Under the pieces are notes generated by a model, which saw nothing but the letters and a program-made list of their open reading frames with translations, had not been told where the DNA came from and ran no database searches. A DNA stretch of 64,000 bases from Lactococcus hircilactis. GTDB taxonomy: Bacteria > Bacillota > Bacilli > Lactobacillales > Streptococcaceae. The position numbers were made by a program, and so were the translations under genes. The stretch covers positions 62,001 through 126,000 of the forward strand of contig NZ_WITJ01000004.1 of the NCBI RefSeq assembly GCF_009601015.1, written 5' to 3'. Shown in pieces: positions 57,494 through 64,000 of the stretch. Position 1 is the stretch's first letter; every line of letters begins with the position of its first letter.

Positions 57494-57673
57494 TTATAAC
57501 AATCCGCTTTTCTTCATAAACTGATCGAGTTTATAAGATACGGTGAGACGACGAATGAGGAACAATGCAAAAAAGCCAGCAAAAAGCCAATTTTGTCCAA
57601 AAAGACAAATTGAGAAAAAGATGGCTTCAATCGCTGTTCCAATGATAAATGATAAAAATCTTTGTTTAGGCAT
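57494..57673 (-). CDS. Small membrane protein upstream of hprK, probably leaderless
   Basis: A 59-residue protein, [21 protein letters not shown], with one or two hydrophobic spans (about 7-23 and 28-40) and a basic C-terminus ([21 protein letters not shown]). I recognise no family. The longer reading frame from 57709 would start inside the promoter. A TATGAT -10 box ends seven bases before this ATG and there is no ribosome site, so the mRNA probably starts at or next to the ATG. Confidence 0.72.
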   Translation of the reverse strand: MPKQRFLSFIIGTAIEAIFFSICLFGQNWLFAGFFALFLIRRLTVSYKLDQFMKKSGLL

Positions 57674-57679
57674 AGCACT

Positions 57680-57709
57680 ATCATATCTTATTTTTACTGT
57701 AAAAGTCAA
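57680..57709 (-). promoter_or_regulatory. Promoter of the hprK-lgt operon
   Basis: The minus strand has TTGACT, 18 bases, then TATGAT, giving transcription that starts about at the ATG at 57673. Confidence 0.75.
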
Positions 57710-57791
57710 TTATTAAAATTAATTCTCATCTTGTGATCAAAAAAGGGCTCAACTGATCTAAAGAGTAGCGACAAAAAAACATTTTATTTGC

Positions 57792-57960
57792 TATAATAAA
57801 AGCATTTCTATGCTGTTTGTAAATCAAGAGGAAAAGCTATCAAGAAAAATAAAACCTACCTGATTTAGGACAAGAAAGACGAATTAAAGTAGTCTCTTTT
57901 TGGAGATTTTTTGGCAACATGGCATTAGATAAGCTATCACTAAGCGTGATGGCTTTTCTT
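57792..57960 (+). ncRNA. Candidate small RNA or short mRNA
   Basis: An extended -10 (TGCTATAAT, -35 GCGACA at 18 bases) is followed about 130 bases later by a terminator-like stem (AAGCTATCAC/GTGATGGCTT, then TTTCTT). A TCTC/GAGA-T6 hairpin lies before it. The interval includes a possible 19-codon frame starting ATGCTGTTTGTAAATC. No homologue is known to me. Confidence 0.3.
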
Positions 57961-59252
57961 ATGCCCTAGATAATAAGAAAATAGTGCAAAAAGTACAGAA
58001 TATCAACTACTTTCCCTATCAATAAGCTATGAACTAATGGACAACAAGTATGATACCTATTTGTAACCAGTAAATAGGCTGTTCATCTCTAGATAATTAC
58101 ACTGTTAACAAGACCAATTTTTGAGGAGGCAACTTGTCAAATCAAGGTGCTTTCTATGTGTATTTCATTTTCATATTTTTGAGATGAAAATAAATTCACC
58201 CGAAATCAAGGTGAAGAATCAGATACCCTACACATTATTTTTATTTCAAGCACCTACTTTTACTAGGAATTTGCAAAATAATTGTGTGTGCATACAGGAC
58301 AATGTTTACTTGTTCAGCTTGACAGAATAAACTCATTTAATTTTCATCAGAGATAAGATGAAGTGAGCAGATACCAAAAGAGTACCATCAAATAATAAAT
58401 ATAGAACACCTTTAAGGTTAATACCACCTAAACAAATAATGCGGCTCTACTTGTTCTTCTCCTTGTAGATAAATCATTGTTCTATAGGTAGAGGGATATT
58501 TTTTATAGACTTTGATAGTAAGATGAGGCTTGATAAGTGGAGTAGCAATAACTCGCTTTTAAGTGTAGGTATTACAGTTCACAGTAACAAGCTTTGGGGT
58601 ACTTAGCTAAACTGATTTTCTGCTAGCATAAGCTTACGAGGGGATAGCTAAGCTGATTTTTATTAGACTATACGTTTAGAAGGGTCAAGATACCAGTACG
58701 AATAATTTAGATAAGAAAAGGGCTAAACAAGAAGAACATCAAAAGACAGATAAAAATATTTTAGCTAGATGATAGCCACCATCAGATAAATACACGATAA
58801 AAAAGTCAGCTATCCATTTATATGAGCTTTAACCAGACAAACTACGAAAAATCATAGTCAGAACCCTAAGCCAGACTGATTTTAGTCAGAGTCAAATATC
58901 AATTAAAGACGTTTAGAACCCCCACCCTAGATAAGTCAGTATTTTGCTTCTTTGCTTAAGTACCTTCGATAAAAATTTATGGAGTAAAAAAAAATTTTTT
59001 ATTTATTTTTTCTGTAAAGTCCGCATAGTTAGACTGGATAAACATATAGGCTAATCTATTTTAAGAGGATATAGCTATCAAATAGAGATGGGAACATAGC
59101 AAAAGCAAAAACACCAGAACTCGAATGAACCCAGTCATACCAAGGCTGGAGGGGCTTTTGTTTTCCGAAATACTCTGATAGAATAGAGTTATGGAAGAGA
59201 TTCATATCAACTCCTAGGTTTAGCCGAACTTTGTATCTCCGCCCTGTCAAGA

Positions 59253-59278
59253 CCTACGACCCCCAATATAGATATTGG
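59253..59278 (+). other. Double-strand-origin-like nick site
   Basis: CCTACGACCCCCAAT is followed by the 16-base dyad CCAATATAGATATTGG. pMV158-family Rep proteins nick TACTACG/AC, and the TACGACCCCC core is present here. It lies upstream of rep, where such origins are found. Confidence 0.7.
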
Positions 59279-59398
59279 ACGTGGTTAAAGATGGCTATCA
59301 AGCCAGTTGTTAACAACTCAGGGGTACTTTTCTAAGTATTAAATCGAGCAGTACAAAGGAAACAAGATAGTTTAAACTAATTGAAAAGGGGAATTTAA

Positions 59399-60181
59399 AT
59401 GGTAACAAAGAACAACAAAAAAAGTGCAACACCAAGATGCCATAATTGGGGGCTCATAGTCTACTCTGAGTCAGCACCTGAGAATTGGAGAGACATTCTC
59501 AAAGAGGAGGGTGTACCTTTTGCTTATATCCTTCATGATAAAGATACAAAGATTGATGAAAATGGTGAGGTAGTACTTAAAAAACCTCATTATCATATTA
59601 TACTTAAATACCGTAATCAAAAATCTTATCAACAAATGATGGTACTTACAGGAAGACTAAGAGCACCTAACCCTATGCGAATAGAATCTTTAGTAGGATA
59701 CGCTCGAGACTTTCTGCACTTAGATGAGGAAAGTAAATATCAATTCAAATACCGTATCTCAGAAGTTCATGTATTTAGAGGTTTTGATTTTCAAGACTTG
59801 GTAAAACCCAACAAAACAGAACTTCATGACATTCTGAGAGATATAAGGAGTATTATAAGAAATGAAGGTATAACAGAAATCAAAGTATTGTATGATTACT
59901 TAGATGAGATAAACCATGATTACAGTAGGGTTTTAGATAGCAAATGCTACCCTATTGATCGTTATATCTCAAGTTCAAGACACAAACCTAAATCAAACCC
60001 CAAAGACGTTACACCACAGCTAAAGGAGGAGATACCGACTAGCAGTAACATGATACCTAATGCCTGTAGCTTGAAAAAGTCTAGACAGATTGAGGAGAGT
60101 AAGGCATTTGCACTTAGCCAATTAACAGAAGAGGACTATTTTGACCTATATGAAGTACCTTACTTTAACTATAGTTGTTAA
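59399..60181 (+). CDS. rep: Rolling-circle replication initiator, Rep_2 (pMV158 RepB) family
   Basis: A 260-residue HUH endonuclease-type initiator. HNWGLIVYSESAPENWRDIL, PFAYILHDKDT and the metal-binding KKPHYHIIL match the family, and GFDFQDLVKPNKTEL follows the catalytic region. The tyrosine region reads SLVGYARDFLHLDEESKYQF. The family pattern LVRYFIHLD appears with a three-residue insertion after the presumed catalytic Tyr. RBS is AAAAGGGGAA. Alone it implies an integrated rolling-circle plasmid or conjugative-type element; no relaxase or integrase is visible in the window. Confidence 0.82.
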   Translation: MVTKNNKKSATPRCHNWGLIVYSESAPENWRDILKEEGVPFAYILHDKDTKIDENGEVVLKKPHYHIILKYRNQKSYQQMMVLTGRLRAPNPMRIESLVGYARDFLHLDEESKYQFKYRISEVHVFRGFDFQDLVKPNKTELHDILRDIRSIIRNEGITEIKVLYDYLDEINHDYSRVLDSKCYPIDRYISSSRHKPKSNPKDVTPQLKEEIPTSSNMIPNACSLKKSRQIEESKAFALSQLTEEDYFDLYEVPYFNYSC

Positions 60182-60236
60182 AACCAAGATAAAATTAGTA
60201 TGACTTAGATAGTCCCTAAAATTTAAGCACTTTAAC

Positions 60237-60281
60237 TAGAGATTAAGTTCTTGGGTTTTGGATAAATAATACCCTAATCTC
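60237..60281. other. Hairpin downstream of rep, candidate single-strand origin
   Basis: AGAGATTA and GGG pair with CCC and TAATCTCT, with a 7-base bulge. Such imperfect stems are found in single-strand origins of rolling-circle replicons. It could also be a decayed terminator. Confidence 0.35.
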
Positions 60282-60333
60282 TAATGCCTATTTTCAAGAG
60301 GTAAACAAAGTTTTATATGACTTGTATACCTTA

Positions 60334-60376
60334 ATACCCCTAGCTGATATATCAAACATCAGTAGGGGTATTTTTA
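60334..60376 (+). terminator. rep terminator
   Basis: ATACCCCTA plus CTGAT pairs with ATCAG plus TAGGGGTAT, followed by TTTTTAT, about 150 bases after the rep stop. Confidence 0.85.
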
Positions 60377-60574
60377 TATCATCTTTATCAAACACCAATC
60401 GTCATAGATAGCGAAGTTCCCCAACTCAAACCAGACAAAACAAGGTCTCTACTAGCCTCATCAGAAACAAAAAGCTTCTAAACCCGCACTATTCCCGATT
60501 TTCCACTTTGAAAACACTCCCCAAACCGACCATTACTAACTTAGCCCCACCCCAAACCGATGAACAAAAAGCCA

Positions 60575-60593
60575 ATTGGGGGTCGTAGGGGGG
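60575..60593 (-). other. Second, inverted nick-site-like sequence
   Basis: The minus strand reads CCTACGACCCCCAAT, 15 of 15 identical to the upstream site, followed by the CCAATTGG dyad. It is in opposite orientation to the first and lies in the rep-lipoprotein gap. The rest of that 540-base gap (60182-60721) has only the rep-terminal hairpins and a TATACT -10 near 60630. Confidence 0.7.
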
Positions 60594-60721
60594 TGATACT
60601 GTATTCGCTTACTTTAAATTATTGTATACTGGGTGTTATTCTGAAAAAGTTTGCTTTCTTATCTCTAATATAAGATAATAGTCAATGTGAGGAAAGGAGG
60701 TACGAAAGGAAACATACATAA

Positions 60722-61906
60722 ATGAAAAAATTGGCAACAGGTCTTGTTGGTCTTGTTGGTCTCGCTACTCTCTTACTAATATTGAGCGGGTGTACCAAGA
60801 AACCTGAGGCGACAAAACATTCCTCTTCAAAGGAGAGTGTTAAAACTAGTCAGACTTCTACTAATAATTCAAAGCCTAAAGTCACCTTGACAACTAAGGA
60901 ACTGGTCGCTACGATATACATAGAAAGTTATATGGCACAGCATTCAACTAAAGATATTCCAACTGCTGTAAATGAGATACTAAAACAACCTGAGTTTATG
61001 ATTACAACTCCCCTCAATAATACCTTCTTAGCTAATGAACACATTGTATTAGTTGGTGGTGACTTAGGTACGACTATTACTATAACAGATGATAAAATTC
61101 ATGTTCAGAGTTATAATGGTAATGAACAATTTAGTGATAAATATTACTCAGCTAAAGAACTGACTAGTAAATATACTACCCATGTAGATTTACTAAAAAA
61201 AGTTGTTACACTCTCTGATAAACACGTAGCTGAACGCAATAGTCTAACAAATGAAGAGTTGGCTTTATCAGCCTATGTTAAAAATTATGTAACCACTAAT
61301 ACAGAAATTAGTAGTTTCTTATCTGAAGGGTTAAGCAAAGATTTTTCTGTAGGACTTCAAGATAATTCTTATCATTTTAGTCAAGGTACAGGAAGCTCTT
61401 CAGAAGAAATCACAGTTTCTGATAATCGTGTTACCTGTATTGTACATAATGGAGCTACTCAAACTGATACAGTTAATTTTACCAAAGAAGAACTATCTAA
61501 GCTTTTTTTACAGTACAAACAACAATTGGATAATCTATTAAGTATTGGTAAAGATAACTATACTAAATTCGTTGATAGTCAGACCACGGCCACGTCTTCT
61601 ACAGTAGACACAACCAAGCTATCAGAAGAACAAACTAAAACTTGGGTAAAAAACTATTTGCTACAATCGGGTGATATAGATAAGACTACCTTTGATGAGT
61701 TTACCAGTATTGGAACGTCTTTAGATGATGAAAATTGTCTGCTTTTATCACCACGAGGAAGATCTAAAGGCAATACGACGAATGACTCTTCTCTAGGATA
61801 TTTTCGTATTAACTCAGATGGCGAACTACAGAAACAGAATCTATCTGAAGTTGATGGATATGGTGACTGGAAAACAGTCAGCACCACTTACTTAGGTTCG
61901 GAATGA
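60722..61906 (+). CDS. Lipoprotein with three related domains
   Basis: A 394-residue surface lipoprotein. The signal peptide ends in the lipobox LSGC (residues about 21-24). Three related blocks of about 110-120 residues follow, each opening with an amphipathic segment: LTTKELVATIYIESYM, LTNEELALSAYVKNYV and LSEEQTKTWVKNYL. Each then has beta-rich text with DDKIHVQSYNGN-, SDNRVTCIVHNG- or NSDGELQKQN-like turns. The pattern resembles the Lreu_0056-type lipoproteins of lactic acid bacteria. Function unknown. It overlaps the frame of the next gene and is first in a three-gene set. RBS is AAAGGA. Confidence 0.8.
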   Translation: MKKLATGLVGLVGLATLLLILSGCTKKPEATKHSSSKESVKTSQTSTNNSKPKVTLTTKELVATIYIESYMAQHSTKDIPTAVNEILKQPEFMITTPLNNTFLANEHIVLVGGDLGTTITITDDKIHVQSYNGNEQFSDKYYSAKELTSKYTTHVDLLKKVVTLSDKHVAERNSLTNEELALSAYVKNYVTTNTEISSFLSEGLSKDFSVGLQDNSYHFSQGTGSSSEEITVSDNRVTCIVHNGATQTDTVNFTKEELSKLFLQYKQQLDNLLSIGKDNYTKFVDSQTTATSSTVDTTKLSEEQTKTWVKNYLLQSGDIDKTTFDEFTSIGTSLDDENCLLLSPRGRSKGNTTNDSSLGYFRINSDGELQKQNLSEVDGYGDWKTVSTTYLGSE

Positions 61907-61914
61907 GGTGTCTT

Positions 61915-63012
61915 ATGTCAGAAATAACAACAATAAAACACCCAAACTCATGCCCTAATTGTAATATAGAGCTCTCTGATGAGACTAAATTCTGCCCTTC
62001 TTGTGGACAATCACTTACTGATGGTGCAAAAACATTTCCTGCTCTAAAGACGTCACTTACTTCTATATTAAAACAATTGAAGCCTACTAAAGAAAAAGTA
62101 GGGTATCTAAAGAGGTTTATAAAAAACAATTTTGAATTGGTGCATACTCTTTATGGGGTACTTTTTATCATTACGCTCTTCTCTTCCAAACGAGGATTTG
62201 AAAGTTTTCTAATATTATCAATTGTTAGCTATGTCTTGAGTGTACTTAGCAAAGGTGAGGAAATACAAGCCAATAAAAAGCTTACCTCTCTTTTTGCTAA
62301 TACCTATACTCAATCTGGTATAGCTTTAAAGAATTTTCAAGCTGAATCTACTAAAATAGTAGGGCAATCTAGTAAAATTGTGGGAGATTTAGCTAAACCA
62401 GTTACAGATGAGGATAATGAGGAAGTATCAATAAATACTGATGTCTTAAATGACTTTTTTAGTAAGGAGAGTACTCCCGCTACAAATGAGACACAATCCA
62501 ATAAACGAGGTTTTAGTGTAGCTAGTATTTTTCTGGTTATCTCTTGTCTTCTTGCATTCTATGGCATAATTGGTACCGGGTTCTTTAAGATGATGAACGG
62601 AAGTCTTTACGAAACTATAGGACAAATCAGTCGATATGGTGGGTACTTAAACAGTGCCAACGAGTTTCTTGGAGGTCAATCAAGCAATACTTCAAACATG
62701 ATTCAATATGTCGGATATGCTTTGGTAGCTATTCCTATTATTACATCATTATTTGGTATCTTATCTTCTAAAATTCTACATGTCCTTGGTGTAATCGCTT
62801 CACTGATTGAGTTAGGCTTCTTCTTATTAGTAGGTTCTTATATCGGCGAACAGGCAAGCCAGCTCCTTGGCGGATATTCTGATAGCTTTATGGAAGTACT
62901 CTTCAATAACAAGGATAGCATAATTGGTTTTCCAGCTTATGCTTTACTGATTGGTTCTATAGGTATGGTTATCTTCTCTATAGGTAGATTGATTATTCCG
63001 CATAGAAAGTGA
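61915..63012 (+). CDS. Zinc-ribbon multi-span membrane protein
   Basis: A 365-residue protein. The N-terminal zinc ribbon CPNC-x12-CPSC is followed by two membrane spans (about 80-115), a Ser/Thr-rich hydrophilic region and four more spans with SVASIFLVISCLLAFYGIIG. GAGG lies six bases before the ATG at 61915. The upstream in-frame ATG would overlap the lipoprotein stop and has no ribosome site. Zinc ribbons on membrane proteins of this kind are common in lactic acid bacteria and have no assigned function. Confidence 0.78.
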   Translation: MSEITTIKHPNSCPNCNIELSDETKFCPSCGQSLTDGAKTFPALKTSLTSILKQLKPTKEKVGYLKRFIKNNFELVHTLYGVLFIITLFSSKRGFESFLILSIVSYVLSVLSKGEEIQANKKLTSLFANTYTQSGIALKNFQAESTKIVGQSSKIVGDLAKPVTDEDNEEVSINTDVLNDFFSKESTPATNETQSNKRGFSVASIFLVISCLLAFYGIIGTGFFKMMNGSLYETIGQISRYGGYLNSANEFLGGQSSNTSNMIQYVGYALVAIPIITSLFGILSSKILHVLGVIASLIELGFFLLVGSYIGEQASQLLGGYSDSFMEVLFNNKDSIIGFPAYALLIGSIGMVIFSIGRLIIPHRK

Positions 63013-63023
63013 GAAAGATAAGA

Positions 63024-64000
63024 ATGATAAAGAAAAGAAAAATAATCTATACCCTACTTGGGGTACTATTGATAGCTATTTGTGCAGGAGGTTTGTTCTT
63101 TTGGATAAATAAGAAGCAAGCTACTCAAGACTTATCTAAAAGCAACTTACCCAAGAATTATATAGAGTTAGATAAAAACTACAATAAAGCACAACGTATT
63201 ATTAAATATGTTAAACCTTATGAACCTCTGCTTACAGCAGCAGCTCTTATCCCAAGTGATAACAAATCTGGAATTTATAAAGGTGATAACAAGTCGTTTG
63301 AAAAAGATGTAAAGGAATATGTAAAATCGCACTATCAAGAGGTCAAAATTAAAGGGTTAGATGATAAAAAGAAACAGGACTTCCTTAGTTATTGGATGTT
63401 GTTTTATCTTGGGGAATATGGTTTTTCAGCGGATAGCAATGACTATATGGGTCAATACAGTCGTAAAGGTGCAGATATAGAATCAGGTTTAACAGCTAAA
63501 GAATTAAAAAGTTTGTCAGAGTTTGTCACGCGTTTTGTATTAGAGGTTCTTAATGATAAATTAAAAGATGAAATAGGTAATTCTACTGACTATGATAGTA
63601 TTGCCCAAGTCATGGGATATGATAGAGAAAAAACTATATCGGAGTATGCTAAGTATTCCAAGAAGGATAATTATAAAAGTACATACTTAGATAAAAAATT
63701 TGGTAGCTCTATGGTTTTAGAAACTTTACTATGTACTCCTGAGTTTCATTATTATTATGATGAAACAAATGATAGTGTTATCATGAAGGCTTACTTCACT
63801 CTTCCTAAATCTGGGGAAGTTCATGACTATATCAAGGACTCAAAGACTAGTCTTTTTGATTATGTTCCGAGCATGACTTTCTATTTTGACTCTCAAGGTA
63901 ACGTATCTCTAGATAAAAAAGGAGGAATGAAAATAAAAGTAATTAACTCTAGTTCTAGCCCTCTAAACTTACCAAAGTTTACTCCTAATAATTTAGATCT
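63024..64000 (+). CDS. Membrane-anchored protein, C-terminus beyond the window
   Basis: The third gene of the set, open to the right edge (over 325 residues). MIKKRKIIYTLLGVLLIAIC gives one N-terminal membrane span and then an extracellular, Lys/Asp/Tyr-rich domain. Repeated YKGDNKSFEKDVKEY- and LDDKKKQDFLSYWMLFYLGEY-like segments suggest a helical fold. I do not recognise it. AGAAAG lies just before the ATG and only 11 bases separate it from the previous gene. Confidence 0.78.
   Translation, partial: MIKKRKIIYTLLGVLLIAICAGGLFFWINKKQATQDLSKSNLPKNYIELDKNYNKAQRIIKYVKPYEPLLTAAALIPSDNKSGIYKGDNKSFEKDVKEYVKSHYQEVKIKGLDDKKKQDFLSYWMLFYLGEYGFSADSNDYMGQYSRKGADIESGLTAKELKSLSEFVTRFVLEVLNDKLKDEIGNSTDYDSIAQVMGYDREKTISEYAKYSKKDNYKSTYLDKKFGSSMVLETLLCTPEFHYYYDETNDSVIMKAYFTLPKSGEVHDYIKDSKTSLFDYVPSMTFYFDSQGNVSLDKKGGMKIKVINSSSSPLNLPKFTPNNLD

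Larger units (their letters stand above)
57710..59398. other. 1.7-kb region with no genes, left part of the Rep element
   Basis: No reading frame in either strand has a credible start, ribosome site and length. Stops are frequent in all frames. The stretch holds a candidate small-RNA unit (57792-57960), a T-rich hairpin (58150-58200), two imperfect 16-base direct repeats (58604-58619 and 58645-58660) and a nick-site-like motif at 59253. It probably carries decayed genes and origin functions of the element that includes rep. Confidence 0.7.

Noticed and set aside
58134-58187. A 17-codon TTG frame with a strong GAGGAGG site
   Set aside because: Too short, no hallmark, and the following bases are a hairpin. 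It may be the start of a decayed gene.
59056-59250. A 64-codon minus-strand frame upstream of rep
   Set aside because: No ribosome site or family pattern, and it lies across the origin-like region.

Overview
The window is from a low-GC Gram-positive chromosome, almost certainly a Lactococcus. Pyruvate formate-lyase, the EpsX-Wzz-kinase-phosphatase order of the exopolysaccharide locus, the CtsR-ClpC pair, HPF, HprK-Lgt, the long acidic RpoE delta subunit and a HdiR-like repressor all read as lactococcal proteins. Strong AAGGAG ribosome sites, TTGACA/TATAAT or TGnTATAAT promoters and T-tailed hairpins fit this. The species cannot be fixed by eye.

Layout. 1-4 kb: the 5' part of coaE, pfl and a CorA-type transporter. 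4-9.5 kb: a three-gene sortase-dependent pilus operon (VWA tip adhesin, backbone pilin, class C sortase) with a tetranucleotide repeat in front of the backbone pilin. 9.7-10.7 kb: a degenerate, histidine-rich LCP-type protein on the opposite strand. 10.9-15.5 kb: a compact operon with a degenerate-GGDEF membrane protein, a 48-aa membrane peptide, a processive GT2 synthase, a GH8 hydrolase and a UDP-GlcNAc 2-epimerase. This looks like a synthase-dependent exopolysaccharide system, possibly Listeria Pss-like. 15.7-31.4 kb: a 16-gene Wzx/Wzy exopolysaccharide operon that makes CDP-ribitol and UDP-galactofuranose precursors. A (GATA)13 repeat lies upstream of its promoter.

31.9-57.7 kb is mostly core genome: enolase, acetoin reductase, HPF, ClpC-CtsR with a clear CtsR operator, GreA, MltG, RpoE, Apt, RecJ, an SDR, RNase Z, tRNA-Arg(CCG), an SPFH protein, MiaA, Kup, two transcription regulators, Gnd, YtxH and DUF948 proteins, Lgt, HprK and a small membrane protein that is probably leaderless. 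A self-complementary motif, TGTCAGTRCTGACA, recurs here. It occurs in intergenic dyads, one of them a terminator, and inside unrelated genes, where it always encodes LS(V/A)LT.

From about 57.7 kb to the right edge the sequence changes. A 1.7-kb stretch without genes leads into a rolling-circle Rep_2-type initiator. Two inverted copies of a pMV158-like nick sequence (CCTACGACCCCCAAT) flank this gene. Three cargo genes follow: a three-repeat lipoprotein, a zinc-ribbon membrane protein and a truncated membrane-anchored protein. This is best read as part of an integrated or mobile element whose other end lies outside the window.

The window is dominated by surface biology. It holds a pilus, two separate exopolysaccharide systems and several possible switches: two tetranucleotide repeats, a pilin/sortase attenuating hairpin and a degenerate GGDEF regulator.
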